A DNA stretch of 64,000 nucleotides from Butyrivibrio sp. FCS014 (GTDB lineage: Bacteria; Bacillota; Clostridia; Lachnospirales; Lachnospiraceae): the NCBI RefSeq assembly GCF_000526935.1, contig NZ_JAHA01000019.1, positions 372,001 to 436,000 on the forward strand. The letters are read 5' to 3'. Position numbers and translations under genes: made by a program. The notes under the pieces were generated by a model. It was not told the origin of the DNA and made no database searches. It worked only from the letters and a program-made list of their open reading frames with translations. This document shows, piece by piece, positions 58,797 to 64,000 of this stretch (positions within the stretch are counted from its first letter, which is position 1; each line of letters begins with the position of its first letter).

Positions 58797-60044
58797 TTAT
58801 TTTCTCTGTAAGAAATCAGGGATCTTGAGGGATCTGGGCTCTACGGAAGAAGTAACCGTAGGTCTTGATATTCCGCCAAGAGGCCTTGTAGCTGATGATG
58901 TAGCGGGCTGATCAGCTGCAGGAGTTCCAAGTGGCATGATCTTGGGCTCAACTGCCTGTGCAGTGGCTGCTGCGTTAGGTGTAACCACCTGCTGAACAGG
59001 AGTAACATTTGCAGTAGTTGCAGTTGCTGTTGCAGCTGCGGGAGCAGATGCAGGTGCTGCTGCAGCGGCAGGCTTGGACTGAGGTGCCGCATTAGCTCTA
59101 TCATCAATACCTGTAGCAATAACAGTGATAGTACAGGAATCTGTCTTGTTCTCATCATACATAGCGCCGAAGATGATGTTCACATCATTACCGGCCAGCT
59201 GACGAACATACTCGGATGCATCTGATGCATCTGTAAGGGTTATATCACCGGAGATGTTAATGATAACATTGGAAGCCCCGTTGATCTTGGTCTCAAGAAG
59301 AGGACTCTCAACAGCCATCTTAACAGCGTCTGTAGCCTTGTCATCGCCCTTGCCGCTTCCGATACCGATATGAGCGATGCCTCTGTCCTTCATAACTGTC
59401 TGAACATCAGCAAAGTCAAGATTGATAACCGCAGGTACATTGATAAGGTCTGTGATTCCCTGAACTGCCTGCTGAAGTACTTCATCAGCTTTCTTGAGGG
59501 CATCGGGCATAGTTGTACGTCTGTCAACTATCTGGAGAAGCTTATCATTCGGGATAACAATAAGCGTATCAACATTAGCCTTGATATTCTGGATTCCAAG
59601 CATAGCGTTCTGCATACGAACTCTGGCTTCAAAACTGAAAGGTTTTGTAACAACACCTACAGTAAGGATACCCATCTCTTTGGCCAGTTTGGCAACAATG
59701 GGAGCTGCACCGGTTCCGGTTCCGCCACCCATACCACAGGTAACGAAAACCATATCTGCTCCCTTAAGGGCTGCAGATATCTCTTCCGCACTCTCTTCAG
59801 CTGCTTTCTGTCCGATCTCAGGCTTGGCACCGGCTCCCAGTCCCTTTGTAAGCTTCTCACCGATCTGTAAGAGCTTGGGCGCTTTGCAGAGCTGAAGTGC
59901 CTGTTTATCAGTATTTATACCGATGAATTCAACACCGGTAATATTTTCATCAACCATTCTATTTACAGCATTATTACCTGCACCACCGACCCCGACTACG
60001 ATGATTTTGCATGCAGATTCAGCATCGTTCTTGATTTCCAGCAA
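58797..60044 (-). CDS. ftsZ: Cell division GTPase FtsZ
   Basis: Tubulin-like GTPase that forms the division ring. About 415 residues. [13 protein letters not shown] at the N-terminus, the tubulin signature [10 protein letters not shown], and the T7-loop NLDFADV. A long Ala/Pro-rich flexible linker (about 320-395) leads to the C-terminal peptide IPDFLQRK, which binds FtsA or SepF. The start is a TTG at 60044, read [10 protein letters not shown], with GGAGGAG 7 nt upstream; a longer frame from 60116 would cross the promoter. It has its own promoter as well as read-through from ftsQ. Confidence 0.96.
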   Translation of the reverse strand: MLEIKNDAESACKIIVVGVGGAGNNAVNRMVDENITGVEFIGINTDKQALQLCKAPKLLQIGEKLTKGLGAGAKPEIGQKAAEESAEEISAALKGADMVFVTCGMGGGTGTGAAPIVAKLAKEMGILTVGVVTKPFSFEARVRMQNAMLGIQNIKANVDTLIVIPNDKLLQIVDRRTTMPDALKKADEVLQQAVQGITDLINVPAVINLDFADVQTVMKDRGIAHIGIGSGKGDDKATDAVKMAVESPLLETKINGASNVIINISGDITLTDASDASEYVRQLAGNDVNIIFGAMYDENKTDSCTITVIATGIDDRANAAPQSKPAAAAAPASAPAAATATATTANVTPVQQVVTPNAAATAQAVEPKIMPLGTPAADQPATSSATRPLGGISRPTVTSSVEPRSLKIPDFLQRK

Positions 60045-60084
60045 AACTACTCCTCCTTCACATACCTCATAAACTCCTTTACCT

Positions 60085-60113
60085 ATGATACGATTTTTTT
60101 GTTTAATTATCAA
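60085..60113 (-). promoter_or_regulatory. Promoter of ftsZ
   Basis: TTGATA (60108-60113), 17 bp, TATCAT (60085-60090). Confidence 0.6.
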
Positions 60114-60153
60114 CACGTTTTTTTTATAAAATTTTCATCAGTTTGCTGACAAT

Positions 60154-61005
60154 TCAGTGACTTTTTTCCTCAAACGTGACGTTTTTCGTATCAATGTCAA
60201 AGTCCTTCATTTCAAGGATTCCGCTCTTTCCTTCCAGGTTCGGAAGGATGTATCGGAGCTGTATGATTTTTTCGTCAATGTAGTCCTCCGTACCCAGTGA
60301 AACCTCTATATCACCGAAGTACAGATACACATTGTAATCACTGTCAAAAAATATCTTGTCTGCGTCAAGCTCGTATTTATCCATCAGCTGAGTGATATCC
60401 AGGATCTCTTCAAACACATTCTCGTTGTCTATGGGGAGCTTCTCATGCATGATGATGTAGTCAAAGCTAAGTCCCATTACCTCGGGAACATTGTCCGAAG
60501 CCTCCAGCGAGCTCTCAACCACTATTCCTTCCCTGTCAAAGTACATATATCTCCCGAGATAGGACAGATATCCGGCTATGGCTTTCTCATAGACGTTGAT
60601 CCTGACGGTATCAGGTGAGAGGATGTCCACATCCATCTTCTCGATAAAGGGGATATTATCAATACTCTTATCCCTGTACCTGAAGGACAGATATAGCGAG
60701 TTCCGGCTCAGCTTGTCCGACAGCACCATATCAACGATCTCTTTATCCTCATAATGGGTATTGCCGGTAACATAAATATTCTTGATCTCATACTTGTCAC
60801 TTATGCGGACAAGGACAACAGCCGCAGCGATCAAAATAATGATCAGGGTTCCGAATATGATATACAGGCTCTTATGCAGGAAAACAGATCTTCCAAACCC
60901 TCTTAAGGGATGAAAATCCTGCAGCCTCTCTCTTATCCCGGGCCTATACTCCGAGTATTCTCTTTTTCTTAATCTTTTTCTGGTTCTTTTTCTATGCTTT
61001 GCCAT
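60154..61005 (-). CDS. ftsQ: Cell division protein FtsQ/DivIB
   Basis: 283 residues: a highly basic cytosolic start (KHRKRTRKRLRKREY), one membrane helix (about 46-66), then a POTRA domain with IKNIYVTGNTHYEDKEIV and a beta domain. It links early and late division proteins outside the membrane. It lies 6 bp after ftsW. SD AGGGA. Assignment rests on order and the POTRA pattern, as sequence conservation in the family is low. Confidence 0.9.
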   Translation of the reverse strand: MAKHRKRTRKRLRKREYSEYRPGIRERLQDFHPLRGFGRSVFLHKSLYIIFGTLIIILIAAAVVLVRISDKYEIKNIYVTGNTHYEDKEIVDMVLSDKLSRNSLYLSFRYRDKSIDNIPFIEKMDVDILSPDTVRINVYEKAIAGYLSYLGRYMYFDREGIVVESSLEASDNVPEVMGLSFDYIIMHEKLPIDNENVFEEILDITQLMDKYELDADKIFFDSDYNVYLYFGDIEVSLGTEDYIDEKIIQLRYILPNLEGKSGILEMKDFDIDTKNVTFEEKSH

Positions 61006-61011
61006 GTCCGA

Positions 61012-62148
61012 TCATTCCCTGCCGATATTTCTGGCCACATTCAGGGCAATGCCCACTTCCGCCAGCTGGATCACCACCGCCGATCCTCCGTAACTGATGA
61101 AAGGAAGGGTGATTCCGGTATTTGGAATTGTGTTGGTTACCACGGCAATATTCAGGATGACCTGAATGGCGATATGTCCCATAACGCCTATTACCAGAAG
61201 CGCTCCAAAAAGATCCGGGGAATTATTGGCTATTATGAGAAGTCTCCAGATCAGCAGCAGGAACATGAGCATAACGGCTATTGCACCGAAAAGTCCCAGC
61301 TCCTCACAGATGATGGAGAAGATCATATCGTTCTGGGCTTCGGGAATGAATCCCATCTTCTGCATACTTTCTCCCAGGCCTTTTCCGAAAACTCCGCCGG
61401 AGCCTATGGCATACAGCGCCTGAAGGGTCTGGAATCCCTTGCCGCTGGCATGGGCCTTGGGGTCAAGCCAGGCAAGAACACGCTCAAAACGATAGTTCAT
61501 ACCGCTGGTCTGCTCGGAATTGGCTATAATGGCAACCAAAGCTGCGGCAAATCCCAGCACAGCCACAGCAAATATAATATATCTCTTATAACCCGGGGTT
61601 GATACAAACAACATAAGGATGGCAATTCCCATGATGATAACCGCGGAACTTAAGTTTCTTGTCAGAATATACACCATTCCTGCCAGGATCATGGGGAATC
61701 CCAGTGTCATCCCAAAGCCCCTCAGGGTCATAAGATTCTTTCTAACCTTGATGATCATGGTGGCGGTAAAGATAATGGTGGCCACCTTGGCTGCCTCCGC
61801 AGGCTGAATGGATACGCCCATGAAGATAAGCCATCTTTTGGCTCCGTTAATGGTCTTTCCGAAGGGAACGATCAAAATAAGGAGTATCGCCGAGATAATA
61901 TAGATAGGTAGTGCCAGTCTTTCAAGAAACCTGTAGGGGAAATATGACATCAAAATCATTCCCACCAATCCTGCCAGTGTCATAACAAGCTGATGCTTGA
62001 AATAATAGGCTGAATCGCCGAAATCAAGGTTTGCCTCATAGGAGCTGGTGGAATAAAGCATTATCAGCCCGAATGCCAGCAAAAACAGAATGATGAATAT
62101 CAAACTGTAATCGATATAAGATTCCCTCTTAAACAGTTTACTTTTCAA
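61012..62148 (-). CDS. ftsW: Peptidoglycan polymerase FtsW
   Basis: SEDS-family glycosyltransferase that polymerises septal peptidoglycan with a class B PBP. 378 residues and about 10 helices. Motifs: YSTSSYEA, NGAKRWL, the catalytic-loop region IQPAEAAKVA, and the ending VITNTIPNTGITLPFISYGG. The start appears to be TTG at 62148, overlapping the murD stop by 11 bp; no ATG lies upstream of the first helix and the SD AAGGAG is 13 nt away, so the exact start is uncertain. Confidence 0.94.
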   Translation of the reverse strand: MKSKLFKRESYIDYSLIFIILFLLAFGLIMLYSTSSYEANLDFGDSAYYFKHQLVMTLAGLVGMILMSYFPYRFLERLALPIYIISAILLILIVPFGKTINGAKRWLIFMGVSIQPAEAAKVATIIFTATMIIKVRKNLMTLRGFGMTLGFPMILAGMVYILTRNLSSAVIIMGIAILMLFVSTPGYKRYIIFAVAVLGFAAALVAIIANSEQTSGMNYRFERVLAWLDPKAHASGKGFQTLQALYAIGSGGVFGKGLGESMQKMGFIPEAQNDMIFSIICEELGLFGAIAVMLMFLLLIWRLLIIANNSPDLFGALLVIGVMGHIAIQVILNIAVVTNTIPNTGITLPFISYGGSAVVIQLAEVGIALNVARNIGRE

Positions 62149-63511
62149 GTTTGTTTACGTACTCCTTAAATCTCTTTCCCCTAATCTCATAATTAGGGAA
62201 CATATCCCAGCTTGCACATGCCGGAGAAAGAAGCACCGCCTCTCCCTCTTTTGCTGTTTCACTGCAGAATTCCAAAGCTTCTTCAAAGCTGTCTTTGAAC
62301 ACGTAGTCGGTAAAGCCGTGCTTTTTGGCGCACTCTGCTATCTTTTCCCTAGTCTGTCCTATGAGAACAAGAAGCTTTACCTTGCCGCCGAAGTTTTCAA
62401 TCCATTCATCGTACTCACTGCCCTTGTCATACCCGCCGCCGATAAGGATCGTGGGCTTGCTCATGGCCTTAATACCCTGAATGGCCGCATCGGGGTTCGT
62501 GCCCTTGGAATCGTTGTAATAATCAACGCCCTTTTTTGTGGCAACAAACTCAATTCTGTGCTCAACTGCTTTGAAATCACGTATAACACTTATTATTGTT
62601 GACAGCGGAACGCCCATAGCCATGGACATTGCAATGGCTGCCATAACATTTTCAACGTTGCAGAGTCCCACCAGGTTCATGTCATGGATATTCATTATAG
62701 GCATTGGAGTGCCATGGTTGCCCATGACGATTTCCTCTCCCTCAAGGTAGAATCCGTCCTCAAGCTTCTCCTGAGTCGAGAAATATACCACTCTTGCAGG
62801 GCATCTTGAACCGAAATCTCTTGTATAACTGTTGTCATAATTAAGGACACAGGTGTCCTCTTTTGTTTCATTACAGGTGATATTTTCCTTCATGGAAGCA
62901 TAGCACTCCATGGTGTGATGCCTGTTGAGATGATCCGGAGTGATGTTCAGGATTGCCGATACGTTTGCATGGAAATTTTCAACTGCCTCCAGCTGGAATG
63001 AGCTGATCTCTCCGACAGTTACCGTCTCATCAGTCATATCGGGAGCACTCTCGGCAAAAGAGACACCGATATTCCCCACAACATATACCGAAGAAAAGTG
63101 GGCTTTCATGATCTCTCCCACCAGAGTTGTAGTGGTTGTCTTGCCGTTGGTACCGGTGATGGCCACCATTCTTCCCTTCGAGAAATTATAGGCCAGCTCT
63201 ATCTCGCTCCAGATGGGGATATTTCTTTCTTTGATACGCAGAATCGTAGGTGAATCCAAAGGCACAGCAGGACTTGGTACCGTAAGAAATATCTCGTCAA
63301 GAACAGCATCGGGAAGTTCTCCCACGATAATGGCTGTGGACTGTCTGTCCTCCTCATGAAGCTTTTTTCTGATATCTTCCTCGGTGACCTTCGTGTTCTC
63401 CTCAAGCATAACGGGAATAGCTCCCACTCTGTTAAGAAGCTGTACAGATCCTACTCCTGACAGTCCCGATCCGATAACAAGTACTCTTTTTCCTTTAAGA
63501 TCTCTCTTCAT
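62138..63511 (-). CDS. murD: UDP-N-acetylmuramoyl-L-alanine--D-glutamate ligase
   Basis: Adds D-Glu to UDP-MurNAc-L-Ala in peptidoglycan precursor synthesis. 457 residues. The N-terminal Rossmann part VLVIGSGLSGVGSV is followed by the Mur ligase P-loop AITGTNGKTTTTTL (about 110-124), NITPDHLNRH and KGTNPDA. The C-terminal ends ASWDMFPNYEIRGKRFKE. It follows mraY by 42 bp. SD AAGGA. Confidence 0.97.
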   Translation of the reverse strand: MKRDLKGKRVLVIGSGLSGVGSVQLLNRVGAIPVMLEENTKVTEEDIRKKLHEEDRQSTAIIVGELPDAVLDEIFLTVPSPAVPLDSPTILRIKERNIPIWSEIELAYNFSKGRMVAITGTNGKTTTTTLVGEIMKAHFSSVYVVGNIGVSFAESAPDMTDETVTVGEISSFQLEAVENFHANVSAILNITPDHLNRHHTMECYASMKENITCNETKEDTCVLNYDNSYTRDFGSRCPARVVYFSTQEKLEDGFYLEGEEIVMGNHGTPMPIMNIHDMNLVGLCNVENVMAAIAMSMAMGVPLSTIISVIRDFKAVEHRIEFVATKKGVDYYNDSKGTNPDAAIQGIKAMSKPTILIGGGYDKGSEYDEWIENFGGKVKLLVLIGQTREKIAECAKKHGFTDYVFKDSFEEALEFCSETAKEGEAVLLSPACASWDMFPNYEIRGKRFKEYVNKLEK

Positions 63512-63553
63512 ATCCTTGTACCTTCTTTAAATTATCAGATGATATTTTATGTA

Positions 63554-64000
63554 TTACAGCATAGCCAGATATCCCACCAGCGCCAGAAGCACCGTAACTG
63601 TGGTAAATACATTGACAACTCTCGTCTCTGACCAGCCGCCTTTTTCAAAATGATGATGAATGGGAGCCATTCTGAAGATTCTTTTACCATGTGTTATTTT
63701 AAAATATGAAACCTGCATGATAACGGAAATGACTTCCAAAGCATAGATAAATCCAACAATAGCGATGAAGATGGGCATCTGCATAACATATGCTATTCCG
63801 GTAACAAATCCGCCGATAGCAAGAGATCCTGTATCACCCATCATTACTTTGCCGGGATAAACGTTGTAAACCAGGTATCCCAGAAGCGCTCCCGCCATAG
63901 CCGCAGACATAACCTGTGCTCCGCTTGCGCCGTAGTGAATGCCTGCTATTGCAAAGAATGCAGCAACAACAGCTGTTACCGATGCACAAAGTCCGTCTAC
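63554..64000 (-). CDS. mraY: Phospho-N-acetylmuramoyl-pentapeptide transferase, 5' part outside window
   Basis: Makes lipid I from UDP-MurNAc-pentapeptide and undecaprenyl phosphate in the membrane. About 148 C-terminal residues are visible; the frame is open to base 64000 and starts with VDGLC, part of the conserved LTDG(L)DGLA motif. Further motifs: VMMGDTGSLAIGG and the cytosolic PIHHHFEKGGWSETRVV with the HHH triplet. Four or so helices are seen. It is followed by murD, so it opens the visible part of the dcw cluster. Confidence 0.96.
   Translation of the reverse strand, partial: VDGLCASVTAVVAAFFAIAGIHYGASGAQVMSAAMAGALLGYLVYNVYPGKVMMGDTGSLAIGGFVTGIAYVMQMPIFIAIVGFIYALEVISVIMQVSYFKITHGKRIFRMAPIHHHFEKGGWSETRVVNVFTTVTVLLALVGYLAML

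Noticed and set aside
1-64000. tRNA, rRNA, prophage, toxin-antitoxin or classical defence systems
   Set aside because: No cloverleaf, rRNA stretch, integrase, restriction or abortive-infection genes were seen; the only mobile element is the IS at 9330-10983.

Overview
The window looks like a chromosomal segment of a Lachnospiraceae bacterium, most like Butyrivibrio or Pseudobutyrivibrio. The evidence is the gene content (PPDK, a FeoB-associated Cys-rich membrane protein, tandem feoA, a YfhO protein, a TTG-started ftsZ in a dcw block), the Clostridia-type lipoprotein signals, strong GGAGG ribosome sites, and AT-rich spacers against a moderately balanced coding base composition. The organism is inferred from protein resemblance only; there is no rRNA or tRNA gene here. 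Nearly everything is read from the minus strand. The exceptions are a small plus-strand island (25300-27711) and dinB (29158-30486).

Layout, left to right. 1-7.6 kb: a truncated Dus tRNA-modification enzyme, a lipoprotein, a secreted 5'-nucleotidase, pyruvate phosphate dikinase and a membrane GDPD phosphodiesterase. 7.7-16 kb: two ABC-F proteins flanking an intact IS4-family insertion sequence (9330-10983), an MFS transporter, a ParB-like/HAD fusion protein and purC. 16-25.2 kb: a membrane EAL protein, then a seven-gene operon pheA-ppx-ppk1-maf-(small acidic protein)-HAD-thrH. 25.3-31.9 kb: a DUF5050-like protein, pyrBI, small and secreted proteins, dinB and an NSS symporter. 32-41 kb: a lipoprotein, RluA-type pseudouridine synthase, a pyruvate kinase-like protein without its C-terminal domain next to a nicotinamidase-like hydrolase, the feoAAB iron-uptake operon and a PIN-PhoH protein. 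41-58 kb: a SulP transporter and two complete oligopeptide ABC systems (oppBCDFA and an A-B-C-D-F set), separated by YfhO and a 790-bp gene-free stretch. 58-64 kb: nrdR and part of the division and cell-wall cluster (mraY-murD-ftsW-ftsQ-ftsZ).

Most of this is ordinary core genome. The less ordinary signals are mainly non-coding. (i) The IS landed inside the terminator of the MFS gene and carries inward-facing terminators plus a ribosome-site hairpin. (ii) Three related 16-bp palindromic sites lie in the feo locus, with an attenuator-like hairpin between feoA and feoB. (iii) Two plus-strand C-rich small-RNA candidates lie between opp and yfhO. (iv) Two genes (dus, yfhO) have an extended -10 box that puts the start codon at about +1. 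(v) There is a two-copy 103-bp-period palindromic repeat. (vi) The opp operon has competing hairpins between oppC and oppD. Protein-level oddities are the ParB-like/HAD fusion, the short pyruvate kinase, the PPDK tail and a YbiT-type ABC-F with altered ATP-site residues.

Promoters given here are matches by eye to sigma-A boxes (TTGACA-17-TATAAT or TGn-TATAAT); terminators are hairpins with T-tracts. None was tested, and product names rest on recognised motifs rather than a database search.
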